In this document: positions 6,050 through 14,438 of the stretch, piece by piece
Position numbering within the stretch: position 1 is the first letter of the stretch
Layout: each line of letters begins with the position of its first letter
Assembly: GCA_038118725.1 (NCBI GenBank)
Contig: JAYOIK010000086.1
Coordinates: 1 to 19,643 of the forward strand
Source: JADHLJ01 sp038118725
GTDB lineage: Bacteria > Pseudomonadota > Alphaproteobacteria > Thalassobaculales > Thalassobaculaceae
DNA: 19,643 nt
Direction: 5' to 3'
Translations under genes and position numbers: made by a program
The notes under the pieces: generated by a model
The model's input: only the letters and a program-made list of their open reading frames with translations
What the model was told of the DNA's origin: nothing
Databases searched by the model: none

Positions 6050-6862
6050 ATGACCGAAACACGGGCATCGGGTACCGGCTTGATGGCCGGTCGCAAGGGT
6101 CTGATCATGGGCGTTGCCAATGACAGATCGATCGCATGGGGCATTGCGTCGGCGGTCGCGTCCCAAGGCGCCGAATTGGCCTTCACCTACCAAAACGAGT
6201 CGATCGCCCGCCGGGTAACCCCCTTGGCGGAATCCGTTGGCTCGTCCCTGGTGTATGAATGCGATGTGTCCAATGACGACCATTTGGACAGATTGTTCGA
6301 AGCGATCGAGGCCGATTGGAACGGGCTGGATTTCATCGTCCATGCCATCGCCTATTCCGACAAGTCCGAGCTCAAGGGCCGGTATGTCGACACCAGCCGC
6401 GAAAACTTTCGCAACACCATGGATATCTCCTGCTTTTCCTTCACCAACGTGGCTCGGCGGGCCGCGCCCTTGATGAAGGAAGGCGGCAGCATGATCACAC
6501 TCAGCTATCTCGGGTCGGTCCGAACCATTCCCAACTACAATGTCATGGGGATCGCCAAGGCGGCGCTGGAAGCGAGCGTGCGCTATCTCGCGGTCGATGT
6601 CGGTGCGCGGGGGATCAGGGTTAACGCCTTGTCTCCCGGACCGATGCGGACCCTCGCGGGCTCCGCCATCGCCGACGCGCGTTATGTCTATCGCTATTCC
6701 GAGGCCAACGCGCCGCTGGAACGAAACATCGACATGGAAGAGGTCGGTAATGCCGCCCTGTTCCTGCTGAGTGATCTGTCCTCGGGAATGACCGGCGAGG
6801 TTCACTATGTCGACGGTGGCCTCAGAGGGGTGGGGATTCCCAGGCCGAGATCCGACGGTTAG
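6050..6862 (+). CDS. fabI: Enoyl-ACP reductase (NADH)
   Basis: A 270-residue atypical short-chain dehydrogenase that reduces trans-2-enoyl-ACP in the last step of each elongation round. The nucleotide-binding start GLIMGVANDRSIAWGIA lies at about 17-33. The FabI-type catalytic pair is Y163 and K170 (YNVMGIAK), with Y153 in the SYLG motif. The C-terminal GGLRGVGI is typical of the family. The N-terminus is about 10 residues longer than in E. coli FabI; a start at L11-M12 would be shorter, but the ATG at 6050 has AGGAG about 12 nt upstream. Third gene of the fab unit, ending 12 nt from the convergent phosphodiesterase gene. Confidence 0.94.
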   Translation: MTETRASGTGLMAGRKGLIMGVANDRSIAWGIASAVASQGAELAFTYQNESIARRVTPLAESVGSSLVYECDVSNDDHLDRLFEAIEADWNGLDFIVHAIAYSDKSELKGRYVDTSRENFRNTMDISCFSFTNVARRAAPLMKEGGSMITLSYLGSVRTIPNYNVMGIAKAALEASVRYLAVDVGARGIRVNALSPGPMRTLAGSAIADARYVYRYSEANAPLERNIDMEEVGNAALFLLSDLSSGMTGEVHYVDGGLRGVGIPRPRSDG

Positions 6863-6866
6863 CGCG

Positions 6867-6885
6867 TTTCCGGTCTAACCGGAAA
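6867..6885. terminator. Shared hairpin between convergent fabI and phosphodiesterase genes
   Basis: TTTCCGG (6867-6873) and CCGGAAA (6879-6885) form a perfect 7-bp stem with a 5-nt loop. The loop holds the stop codon of the minus-strand gene, and the stem starts 5 nt after the fabI stop. It could stop both transcripts, but neither strand shows a long U-tract, so this is a possible bidirectional terminator only. Confidence 0.4.
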
Positions 6886-7684
6886 TGGTTGATAGGAGGC
6901 GCGGATCGTCGGTGATGATCGCGTCGACGCCCCATTCGAACAGTTCTGACGCCTGTCCGGGGGCATTCACCGTATATGGCAGGATCAGCAATCCTTCCGC
7001 CTTGATCTCCTGGACGTTGTTCTGGCTTGCCAGAAGCCGATAATGGGGGTGGAGCGAAACACAGCCCAGCGCGGCAACCGTGTCCCGCCAATCCGGCGAC
7101 CATTCCGAGATCAAAAGGCCGCGCGGGTATTTCGGGCCCGCGTCCCGCAAGGCTTCCAGGGACCCTTGCTTGAAACTTGAAAACACGATCGAGCCCGCGA
7201 GCGTCTCGTTCTCGGGGCCGAGCATCTCTTCCACTATCTCCAACGCGACGAGCGCCGTGCGCCGATCCTCGCCCGGATTCGGCTTGATCTCGATATTCAT
7301 GCCGAGATCAAGGTCGCGGCAAATGGATATCGTTTCCCGCAATGTCGGTATGGCCTCGCCGGCGAAGGCGGCGCCGAACCAGGACCCGGCGTCGAGGGTT
7401 TTCAGATCCGCCGCCGAATAGCCCGAGACGGCCCCGTGTCCGTTGCTGGTGCGGTCGAGATCGTCGTCATGAAAGATAACGGGTACACCGTCGGCGGAAA
7501 GGCGGACGTCGAACTCTATCCAATCAGCGCCGTCATTGGCGGCTTGGTGAAACGACGCCAGGGTGTTCTCGGGCGCAACCGCCATCGCGCCGCGGTGACC
7601 GATTAGACGGGGCGGCCTCGAAAAAGCAACGCCACCAGGCCCGGAGCTGGAACCTGGTGGCGCTTTGGTATCGTTGTTGGTCAT
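6875..7684 (-). CDS. Glycerophosphodiester phosphodiesterase
   Basis: A 269-residue cytosolic GDPD-family TIM barrel (UgpQ-like) that hydrolyses glycerophosphodiesters to glycerol 3-phosphate and an alcohol. Catalytic and metal residues are H30-R31 (IGHRGA), E39 (APENT), E57 and D59 (WIEFD) and H72-D73 (FHDDDLDR); E132 and K134 lie in the NIEIKPN strand. The C-terminal WGVDAIITDDP is typical. The first 25 residues are a non-conserved Gly/Ser/Pro linker. This linker is encoded by DNA that also forms a strong intrinsic terminator (7621-7665). No start codon lies between that hairpin and the catalytic HRG, so the ATG at 7684 is kept. It lies 11 nt after pnp and has no clear ribosome binding site. 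There is no signal peptide. Confidence 0.92.
   Translation of the reverse strand: MTNNDTKAPPGSSSGPGGVAFSRPPRLIGHRGAMAVAPENTLASFHQAANDGADWIEFDVRLSADGVPVIFHDDDLDRTSNGHGAVSGYSAADLKTLDAGSWFGAAFAGEAIPTLRETISICRDLDLGMNIEIKPNPGEDRRTALVALEIVEEMLGPENETLAGSIVFSSFKQGSLEALRDAGPKYPRGLLISEWSPDWRDTVAALGCVSLHPHYRLLASQNNVQEIKAEGLLILPYTVNAPGQASELFEWGVDAIITDDPRLLSTISG
7621..7665 (-). terminator. Rho-independent terminator after pnp, inside the next coding region
   Basis: On the minus-strand RNA, GCCACCAGG (7661-7653) pairs perfectly with CCTGGTGGC (7639-7631) around a 13-nt loop. An outer AAGC/GCTT pairing has a 3-nt bulge, and a TTTTT tract (7625-7621) follows at once. This is a good intrinsic terminator for the pnp transcript, about 31 nt past its stop. 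It lies within codons 7-22 of the following phosphodiesterase gene. Confidence 0.75.
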
Positions 7685-7695
7685 GACCAGCCGGT

Positions 7696-9819
7696 TTAGG
7701 CGGCGTCGCCCTCTTCCTTGCCGTCCAGGTCTTCACCGGTTTCCTGGTCGACGGTCCGCATGCTCAACTTGACCTTGCCGCGATCGTCGAAGCCGATGAC
7801 CTTGACCTTGACCGTGTCGCCGACATTGACGACATCGGTGGTCTTGTTGACCCGACCGGGCAACAACTCGCTGATATGCACGAGACCGTCGCGCGGGCCG
7901 AGGAAGTTGACGAAGGCGCCGAAATCAACGGTCTTGACGACCTTGCCGTTGTAGATCACGCCGATTTCCGGCTCGGCGACAATCGATTTGATCCAATCGA
8001 TCGCGGCTTGACCGGCACTGTTGTCGACCGCCGCGACCTTGACCACGCCGTCGTCGTCGATGTCGATCTTGGCGCCGGTAACCTCGCAGATTTCGCGGAT
8101 GACCTTACCGCCCGGGCCGATGATGTCGCGGATCTTGTCCTTGTTGATCTGGATCGTCGTCACCCGGGGCGCGTGGTCGGAAACACCCTCGCGTCCGCTG
8201 GTGATGGCCTTCTCCATCTCGCCCAGAATGTGGAGCCGACCGTCACGGGCCTGGTCCAGGGCGATCCGCATGATCTCCTCGGTGATCGAGGTGATCTTGA
8301 TATCCATTTGCAACGAGGTGATGCCTTCGGAGGTGCCGGCCACCTTGAAGTCCATGTCGCCGAGATGATCCTCGTCACCGAGAATGTCGGACAGAACGGC
8401 GAAACGGTCGCCTTCCTTGATCAGGCCCATGGCGATACCGGCGCAGGGATTCTTCAGCGGAACACCGGCGTCCATCAAGGACATCGAGGTGCCGCACACC
8501 GTCGCCATCGAGGAGGAGCCGTTGGACTCGGTAACCTCGGAGACAACCCGCAGCGTGTAAGGGAAGTCTTCCTTGGCCGGGATCAACGGACGCAGCGCCC
8601 GCCAAGCGAGCTTGCCGTGGCCGATCTCGCGCCGACCCGGACCGAACATCCGACCAGCTTCGCCCACCGAATAGGGCGGGAAGTTGTAATGCAGCATGAA
8701 GTGCTCGCGATACTCTCCCTCGAGCGCGTCGATGATCTGCTCGTCCTGCCCGGTGCCCAGGGTCGTGACGACCAAGGCCTGGGTTTCACCGCGAGTGAAC
8801 AGGGCCGAGCCGTGGGCGCGCGGCAGCACGCCGACCTCGCTGACGATCGGGCGCACCGTCTTGGTGTCGCGACCGTCGATGCGCATGCCGGTATCCAGGA
8901 TCGAGCCCCGCACGATGTCTGACTCGAGCGTCTTCATGACTTCCTTGGCGGCGTTCAACTCTTCCTCGGTTTCGAGGATTTCCAAGCCCTTGGCCTTGGC
9001 GGCGGCGACGAGATCCTGACGTTCCGCCTTGTCGGCGACCTTGTAGGCGGCTTGCAGATCGGCGGTGATCGCGGCGGAAAGCTTTTCCTTCACGGTCTCG
9101 ATCTCGGGCGCCGGCGCCGGGACGTCGCGCGGTTCCTTGGCGCAAGCCTCGGCCAGTTCGATGATCGCGTCGATCACTTCCTGGCAGGCCTTGTGACCGA
9201 AGTTCACGGCGCCGAGCATGACCTCCTCGGAGAGGTTGTTGGCCTGGGATTCAACCATCAGCACGCCTTCGCGGGTGCCGGCCATCATCAGGTCGAGTTC
9301 CGAGTTCGGCACGTCCTGCTGACCAGGGTTCAGAATATACGCGCCGTCCTTGTAGCCGACGCGGCAACCGCCGATCGGTCCGAGGAACGGCAGGCCCGAG
9401 ATCGTGAGCGCCGCCGAGGCGCCGACCATGGCAACCACATCGGGGTCGTTCTCAAGATCGTGGCTGAGCACGGTGCAGATGACCTGGGTCTCGCACTTGA
9501 AACCCTTAACGAAAAGCGGTCGGATCGGCCGGTCGATCAAGCGCGAAACCAGGGTTTCCTTCTCGGTCGGACGCCCCTCGCGCTTGAAGAAGCCACCGGG
9601 GATCTTGCCGGCGGCGAAGGTTTTCTCTTGGTAATTGACGGTCAGCGGAAAGAAGTCGAGACCCGGCTTCGGGCTCTTCGCGCCGACGGCGGTGCACAGC
9701 ACCGTGGTTTCGCCGAGGCTGGCCATGACGGCGCCATCGGCCTGACGGGCGATCTTGCCCGTTTCGAGGACGAGCTTGCGACCGCCCCAGTCAAGTTCCT
9801 TACGGTATACTTCGAACAT
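7696..9819 (-). CDS. pnp: Polyribonucleotide nucleotidyltransferase (PNPase)
   Basis: A full-length 707-residue 3'-5' phosphorolytic exoribonuclease, a trimer acting in RNA decay and possibly with RNase E and enolase. Domain order is RNase PH-like domain 1 (about 10-140), an all-helical linker domain (about 145-235), the catalytic RNase PH-like domain 2 (about 320-540), a KH domain with the GPGGKVIREI loop (about 555-610), and an S1 domain (about 620-690). The LGDEDHLGDMDFKVAGT segment carries the conserved active-site aspartates. The tail is short and acidic. The ATG is preceded by AGGGA about 10 nt upstream. The 334-bp leader between rpsO and pnp holds several hairpins, which fits RNase III-type autoregulation as known in E. 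coli. Confidence 0.97.
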   Translation of the reverse strand: MFEVYRKELDWGGRKLVLETGKIARQADGAVMASLGETTVLCTAVGAKSPKPGLDFFPLTVNYQEKTFAAGKIPGGFFKREGRPTEKETLVSRLIDRPIRPLFVKGFKCETQVICTVLSHDLENDPDVVAMVGASAALTISGLPFLGPIGGCRVGYKDGAYILNPGQQDVPNSELDLMMAGTREGVLMVESQANNLSEEVMLGAVNFGHKACQEVIDAIIELAEACAKEPRDVPAPAPEIETVKEKLSAAITADLQAAYKVADKAERQDLVAAAKAKGLEILETEEELNAAKEVMKTLESDIVRGSILDTGMRIDGRDTKTVRPIVSEVGVLPRAHGSALFTRGETQALVVTTLGTGQDEQIIDALEGEYREHFMLHYNFPPYSVGEAGRMFGPGRREIGHGKLAWRALRPLIPAKEDFPYTLRVVSEVTESNGSSSMATVCGTSMSLMDAGVPLKNPCAGIAMGLIKEGDRFAVLSDILGDEDHLGDMDFKVAGTSEGITSLQMDIKITSITEEIMRIALDQARDGRLHILGEMEKAITSGREGVSDHAPRVTTIQINKDKIRDIIGPGGKVIREICEVTGAKIDIDDDGVVKVAAVDNSAGQAAIDWIKSIVAEPEIGVIYNGKVVKTVDFGAFVNFLGPRDGLVHISELLPGRVNKTTDVVNVGDTVKVKVIGFDDRGKVKLSMRTVDQETGEDLDGKEEGDAA

Positions 9820-10153
9820 TCCTAGTATTTCCCTACATCAAGGTCGCACCGGTCGAACCACGCGAAACGCCAAGCCCAAAGGCCGCGCCCGGCCGACCCT
9901 CCTGGTCGTTCCCGGCACGTTCACGCATGGTTAAGCTAGAGAAACTGCGTCACGCCAAATGCGAACACACATCGGTTGTGTGCGACCCTACGGTTTCCAT
10001 ATCCTTCTCAAGCGCGCCCTCAATGACATGGAATGCCTGTCGGGTCAAACAGAGTTTGACTCGATTCGCCACGCGCCAGCTCCCCCGGTGGGAAGCGGCG
10101 TTATGGAGAGTCGGAGGGGCGCCGTCCGGAAGACGGCTTGGCTGGGTCTCGCC
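9820..10153 (-). other. rpsO-pnp intergenic leader with several hairpins
   Basis: This 334-bp stretch holds no supported gene. In transcript (minus) order it contains three hairpins. First is GCCGTC/GACGGC (10137-10121) with a 5-nt loop, about 17 nt after rpsO. Second is a perfect 7-bp stem GTCAAAC/GTTTGAC with a 3-nt loop (10060-10044). Third is CACACA/TGTGTG (9982-9966). A GC-rich GGCC/GGCC stem lies nearer pnp, at about 9880-9895. None is followed by a U-tract. By analogy with E. coli rpsO-pnp, an RNase III processing and PNPase autoregulation region is plausible. No convincing sigma-70 promoter was found. Confidence 0.5.
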
Positions 10154-10423
10154 TTAGCGGCGCAGCCCCAGGCTCTTGATCGTTTCGGCGTAGCGTTCCT
10201 CGCTGCGCGACCGCAGATAGTCGAGCAGACGCCGGCGTTGGCCGACCATGATCAACAGACCGCGGCGCGAGTGAAAATCCTTCTTATGGACCTTCAGATG
10301 CTCCGTCAGATTGGCGATCCGCGTGGTGAGGATGGCGCACTGCACTTCGGGGGAGCCAGTGTCGCCTTCGGCGCGGCCATACTGTTTGATCAGTTCGGCC
10401 TTCTTCTCTTGGGTAATCGACAT
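10154..10423 (-). CDS. rpsO: 30S ribosomal protein S15
   Basis: An 89-residue protein of the exact family length. It binds 16S rRNA (helices 20-22) and nucleates the 30S central domain. The characteristic GDTGSPEVQCAILTTRIANLTEHLKVH and DFHSRRGLLIMVGQRRRLLDYL stretches are intact. The ATG is preceded by GGAG at 8 nt. It lies 15 nt after truB. S15 commonly autoregulates translation through its own mRNA leader, but no such structure was assigned here because the upstream gap is too short for one outside truB. Confidence 0.97.
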   Translation of the reverse strand: MSITQEKKAELIKQYGRAEGDTGSPEVQCAILTTRIANLTEHLKVHKKDFHSRRGLLIMVGQRRRLLDYLRSRSEERYAETIKSLGLRR

Positions 10424-10438
10424 CGGATACTCCGTAGG

Positions 10439-11365
10439 TCAGAGGTTGAGAACGCGAACCGGGCAAACGCATCCACCTTGAATGCGCGAGATCGCGACGG
10501 GTGTCCCGGAAGAAATCGCGTAGAGCAGATCGCCCTCGCGAAGCTCTCCGAGACGCTCCTGGTCCGAGGCCCGGAATACCGGAACCGTCTGACCGCGTCT
10601 CAGCCTGTTCGCTTCATCGTCCGTGAGAGGCATGGCCGGGATGCCGTCCAGCGCTGTCTCCACGGGCAATAGGTGCTCGAAAGCGACGGGACTATGCGCC
10701 AACGCTTCGATCGAATCCAGTGAAATCGCATCGCTTTCCTGGAAAGGTCCCACCCGCAGACGTCTGAGGGCGGAAACATGACCGACGGTGCCCACCGCGA
10801 TTGCCAGATCACGCGCCAGCGCCCGCATATAGGCACCCTTGCCGCTGGTCACCAGAAAGGCGGCGTGGTCATCGTCGATGATCTCGTCCAGGGTGAAGGC
10901 CTCAATCAGGATTTCCCGGGCCGAGAGTTCGACCGGTTGATCGTTGCGGGCCAGGTCATAGGCGCGTTGGCCTTGGATTTTTATCGCCGAAAAGCGTGGC
11001 GGAACCTGCTCGATAAGCCCGGTAAAGGCCCCGAGCGCGTTTTCGATCGCGTCGTGATCGGGGCGCGACTCGTCGGTTCGGGTGACCGCGCCCTCGCAAT
11101 CGTCGGTGTCTCGCTCCTCGCCCCAACGAATCTCGAAGCGGTAATCCTTGTTGGCGTCCATGGCGTAGGGAATGGTCTTGGTCGCCTCGCCCAAGGCGAT
11201 CGGCAGCACGCCCGTCGCCAGCGGATCAAGGGTGCCGGAATGCCCCGCCTTGGCGGCATTGAAGACGCGCCGCACGACGTTGACCGCGTGGGTCGAGGTC
11301 ACCCCGCTGGGTTTGTCGATGATCACCCAACCGTTGACCGGATTGCCGCGTTTCCTACGCGCCAT
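10439..11365 (-). CDS. truB: tRNA pseudouridine-55 synthase
   Basis: A 308-residue enzyme that makes pseudouridine 55 in the T-loop of tRNAs. The catalytic aspartate is D47 in KAGHSGTLDPLATGVLPIALGEATK. The KDYRFEIRWG and SGKGAYMRALARDLA segments are typical, and a PUA-like C-terminal domain is present (about 240-308). The ATG at 11365 was preferred to the GTG directly before it because AGGAGG lies 6 nt upstream of the ATG. The start overlaps the end of rbfA by 11 nt, indicating translational coupling. Confidence 0.95.
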   Translation of the reverse strand: MARRKRGNPVNGWVIIDKPSGVTSTHAVNVVRRVFNAAKAGHSGTLDPLATGVLPIALGEATKTIPYAMDANKDYRFEIRWGEERDTDDCEGAVTRTDESRPDHDAIENALGAFTGLIEQVPPRFSAIKIQGQRAYDLARNDQPVELSAREILIEAFTLDEIIDDDHAAFLVTSGKGAYMRALARDLAIAVGTVGHVSALRRLRVGPFQESDAISLDSIEALAHSPVAFEHLLPVETALDGIPAMPLTDDEANRLRRGQTVPVFRASDQERLGELREGDLLYAISSGTPVAISRIQGGCVCPVRVLNL

Positions 11366-11813
11366 CACCAGCCTCCTCGGGCTCCTGCTCCGCCGACTCC
11401 TGATCCTCGGATGCGTCTTCGGGATCGATGTCGAGGCCGTGCAGCAGGCTATTCATATGCGCCGAGGCATCGAACGCGGTATCGATGCTGAACATCAATC
11501 GGGGGACATGGCGAAGTTGGACCCGCCGGGCCACCTGGCCACGCAGAAAAGGCGCGGCGCGGGCGAGGCCGGCGATGATGTTTTCCCGACCGACACCGCC
11601 GAGCGGCATCACATAGACCATGGCGGACTTCAGATCCGGGCTCGCGGAGACCTCGGAGACCGTAATCGGAATACCGGCGACATCCGGATCACGCAATTCC
11701 ACGCGCTCGAAAATCTCGACGAGCGCCTTGCGCAACACCTCGCCGACCCGGAGCTGGCGTTGACTGGGAACGCCATCACGCCGGACCGATCTGTCCGTCG
11801 GGGAATGTGCCAT
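11355..11813 (-). CDS. rbfA: Ribosome-binding factor A
   Basis: A 152-residue protein with the single KH-type fold of RbfA (about residues 10-118), needed for late 30S maturation and 16S 5'-end processing. The RQLRVGEVLRKALVEIFER start, PDLKSAMVYVMPLGG strand and LRHVPRLMFSIDTAFD segment are diagnostic. The last 30 or so residues form an acidic Glu/Asp/Ala-rich tail beyond the usual core, encoded where the gene overlaps truB. No strong ribosome binding site precedes the ATG, which lies 24 nt after infB. Confidence 0.93.
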   Translation of the reverse strand: MAHSPTDRSVRRDGVPSQRQLRVGEVLRKALVEIFERVELRDPDVAGIPITVSEVSASPDLKSAMVYVMPLGGVGRENIIAGLARAAPFLRGQVARRVQLRHVPRLMFSIDTAFDASAHMNSLLHGLDIDPEDASEDQESAEQEPEEAGDGA

Positions 11814-11837
11814 GATAAGGACCGATCCGAGCGCGGA

Positions 11838-14438
11838 TTACGGCGACGCGTTTGCCTGTTGCGCCGATTCCAGGGTGCGGGCGACTTCCTTGACCTCGAA
11901 GCACTCGATGAAGTCACCAACTTGGATGTCGTTGTAATTCTCGAAGCCGGCGCCGCATTCGTAGCCTTCGCGGGCCTCGCGGACCTCGTCCTTGAAGCGG
12001 CGCAGGGTTTTCAGCGTCCCCTCGTGAATCACCACGTTGTCCCGCAACAACCGCACCTTCGCGCCGCGGCGGATATTGCCCTCGGTGACGAAACAACCGG
12101 CGACCTTGCCGACCTTGGTGATGTTGAAGACCTCGCGAATTTCGGCGTTGCCGAGGAACTCTTCCTTGAGATCCGGCGACAGCATACCCGTCAGGGCCGC
12201 CTTAATCTCATCGATCACGTCGTAAATGATCGAATAGTAGCGGATCTCGACATCGCTGGTCCGGGCCAGATCGCGGGCTTGCGGATTGGCGCGAACATTG
12301 AAGCCAATGACCATGGCGCCGGAAGCGGCGGCGAGCGAGATATCGGATTCATTGATACCGCCGACCGCGCCATGAAGAATTCGGACCGCGACGGAGTCGT
12401 TCGAGACTCTCTCGAGACTGGCGCGGATTGCTTCCAGTGAGCCGTGCACGTCGGTCTTGATGACCACCGGCAATTCCTCGGCCTGTCCGGCGGCGATCTT
12501 CGAGAGCATTTGCTCCACCGTGCCACGCGCGCCGGCCGTCGCTTGCTTGGAGCGCAGTTGCCTGGACCGATACTCGGTGATCTCACGCGCTCGGGCCTCG
12601 TTCTCGACCACGACGAAGTCATCGCCGGCGAAGGGTGAGCCGTTAAGACCCAGGACCTCGACCGGGAAACTCGGGCCGCATTCCTCGATACGCTGGCCAT
12701 GATCATCCAGCAGCGCGCGGACCCGGCCCCATTCGGCGCCGGCGACAAAGATATCACCGATGCGCAGCGTGCCATGTTGAACCAGTACCGTGGCAACGCT
12801 ACCGCGCCCCCGTTCCATCTTCGATTCAACCACGGTTCCGGCCGCGGTACGGTCCGGATTCGCCTTCAGTTCCATGACCTCGGCTTGCAGAACGATCGCC
12901 TCGCGAAGCTTGTCGAGGCCCTCGCCGGTCAATGCCGATACCGGAACCTGGATCACATCTCCGCCGAGATCCTCGACCACGACCTCGTGCTGCAACAATT
13001 CCGTCTTGACCCGATCGGGATTGGCGTCGGGCCGGTCGATCTTGTTGACCGCGACGATCATCGGGGTTTCCGCCGCCTTGGCGTGGCGGATCGCCTCGAT
13101 GGTTTGCGCCATGATGCCGTCATCGGCGGCGACAACCAGGACCACGATATCCGTGACATTGGCGCCGCGAGCCCGCATTTCCGTGAAGGCTTCGTGGCCC
13201 GGCGTGTCGAGGAAGGTGATCTTCTCGCCGGTCTCGACCTGAACCTGATAGGCGCCGATATGCTGGGTGATACCGCCGGCCTCGCCCGAGACCACATCGG
13301 TCTTGCGCAATGCGTCCAGCAGCGAGGTTTTGCCGTGATCGACATGGCCCATCACGGTGACGACCGGCGCGCGTGGCTGAAGCACGGCATCGGGTTCGTT
13401 CTCGACCGACAAGCCGGTCTCGACATCGGATTCCGAAACCCGGCGTACCCGATGGCCCATTTCCGTGGCGACCAGTTCCGCCGTATCCGAGTCAAGGGTC
13501 TGGTTGATCGTCGCCATGACGCCGAGCGCCATGAGTTTCTTGACCACGTCGACACCACGCTCGGCCATCCGGATCGCGAGCTCTTGAACCGTGATCGCGT
13601 CGGGAACGATAACCTCGCGGACACGTTTTTGTTCGCCCATCTCGCTGCGCGCGCGGTTTTTCTCTCGTTCGCGCGCTCGACGCACGGACGCCAGGGAGCG
13701 CACCCGCTCGGCGCCGCTGTCATCCAGCGCTTGGGAAATCGTCAGTTTGCCGGAATGCCGGCGCCGCGGCTCGTTCCGACGGCTGGCCGGGGCCGGGGTC
13801 TTCTTCGCGGCCTCGCCACGGCGGCGCGGCGCGGCGCGGCCGGTCTCCCCATCCTCGTCCATGGCGGCGCCGACCTGGGGCGCCTCCTGGGCCTGACGTT
13901 CCGGGGTGCGATTTTGTGTCCGGTCGGCGGCGGCCTTGGCCTGCCGCGCTTCTTCCAGTTCGGCGAGCCGGGCGGCTTCCTCGGCGCGCTTTTGTTCCTC
14001 GGCCTCGGCGATCCGCGCCGCCTCGCGACGTTCGGCCTCGCGGCGATCGATTTCCTCGACGACCTCGGGCTCTTCCGGCTCGCTGACTTCCGGGGCTTCC
14101 GGTTCGGCCTGGGTAGCCGGCGCCGCCGCGGTGGCGTCCACCTCGGCCTCGGGCGCGTTCTCCTGTTGCCTCAGGCCTTCCTGAAGCGCCCGGGTGCGCG
14201 CCGCGCGTTCCTCCGGTGTCAGGGTCCGAGTCGCCTCGTTCTCGCCGCCGCCGTCTTGACCGGCATCCGCCGCCCCCGGAACAGCCACGCGCTTGCGCCG
14301 CCGCTCAACCTGAACGGTTTTCGTGCGTCCATGCGAGAAACTCTGCCGAACCTGACTCGTCTCTATGGACTTGCCAAGCGACAGCCGCCCCGAGGAGAGG
14401 CTGAGTTTCTTGCGATCCTTGTCGTCCGTCGTCGTCAT
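11838..14438 (-). CDS. infB: Translation initiation factor IF-2
   Basis: An 866-residue GTPase that delivers fMet-tRNA to the 30S subunit and promotes subunit joining. The N-terminus has an alphaproteobacterial basic segment (VRQSFSHGRTKTVQVE), then a long low-complexity Ala/Glu/Arg region (about 50-215), an IF2N segment (about 265-320), and the G domain starting with GHVDHGKT at 364-371. DTPGHEAF and NKID motifs follow, then the domain II and III core and a C-terminal fMet-tRNA-binding domain. The ATG at 14438 was preferred to one at 14453: it overlaps the upstream stop as ATGA, follows AAGGA, and begins MTTTDDKDRKK as in relatives. The site is unusually close to the start codon. Confidence 0.96.
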   Translation of the reverse strand: MTTTDDKDRKKLSLSSGRLSLGKSIETSQVRQSFSHGRTKTVQVERRRKRVAVPGAADAGQDGGGENEATRTLTPEERAARTRALQEGLRQQENAPEAEVDATAAAPATQAEPEAPEVSEPEEPEVVEEIDRREAERREAARIAEAEEQKRAEEAARLAELEEARQAKAAADRTQNRTPERQAQEAPQVGAAMDEDGETGRAAPRRRGEAAKKTPAPASRRNEPRRRHSGKLTISQALDDSGAERVRSLASVRRAREREKNRARSEMGEQKRVREVIVPDAITVQELAIRMAERGVDVVKKLMALGVMATINQTLDSDTAELVATEMGHRVRRVSESDVETGLSVENEPDAVLQPRAPVVTVMGHVDHGKTSLLDALRKTDVVSGEAGGITQHIGAYQVQVETGEKITFLDTPGHEAFTEMRARGANVTDIVVLVVAADDGIMAQTIEAIRHAKAAETPMIVAVNKIDRPDANPDRVKTELLQHEVVVEDLGGDVIQVPVSALTGEGLDKLREAIVLQAEVMELKANPDRTAAGTVVESKMERGRGSVATVLVQHGTLRIGDIFVAGAEWGRVRALLDDHGQRIEECGPSFPVEVLGLNGSPFAGDDFVVVENEARAREITEYRSRQLRSKQATAGARGTVEQMLSKIAAGQAEELPVVIKTDVHGSLEAIRASLERVSNDSVAVRILHGAVGGINESDISLAAASGAMVIGFNVRANPQARDLARTSDVEIRYYSIIYDVIDEIKAALTGMLSPDLKEEFLGNAEIREVFNITKVGKVAGCFVTEGNIRRGAKVRLLRDNVVIHEGTLKTLRRFKDEVREAREGYECGAGFENYNDIQVGDFIECFEVKEVARTLESAQQANASP

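Noticed and set aside
5087..6805. 572-codon minus-strand open frame opposite fabB and fabI
   Set aside because: Shadow of two well-identified enzymes; its translation is rich in Arg/His/Gly with no recognisable domain.
9959..10672. 237-codon + strand frame covering the rpsO-pnp gap
   Set aside because: It runs antisense into rpsO and truB and has no family resemblance; its part in the gap is simply open by base composition.
13861..14200. Low-complexity Ala/Glu-rich region of infB as a repeat or foreign insertion
   Set aside because: Such an N-terminal charged region is normal in alphaproteobacterial IF-2.
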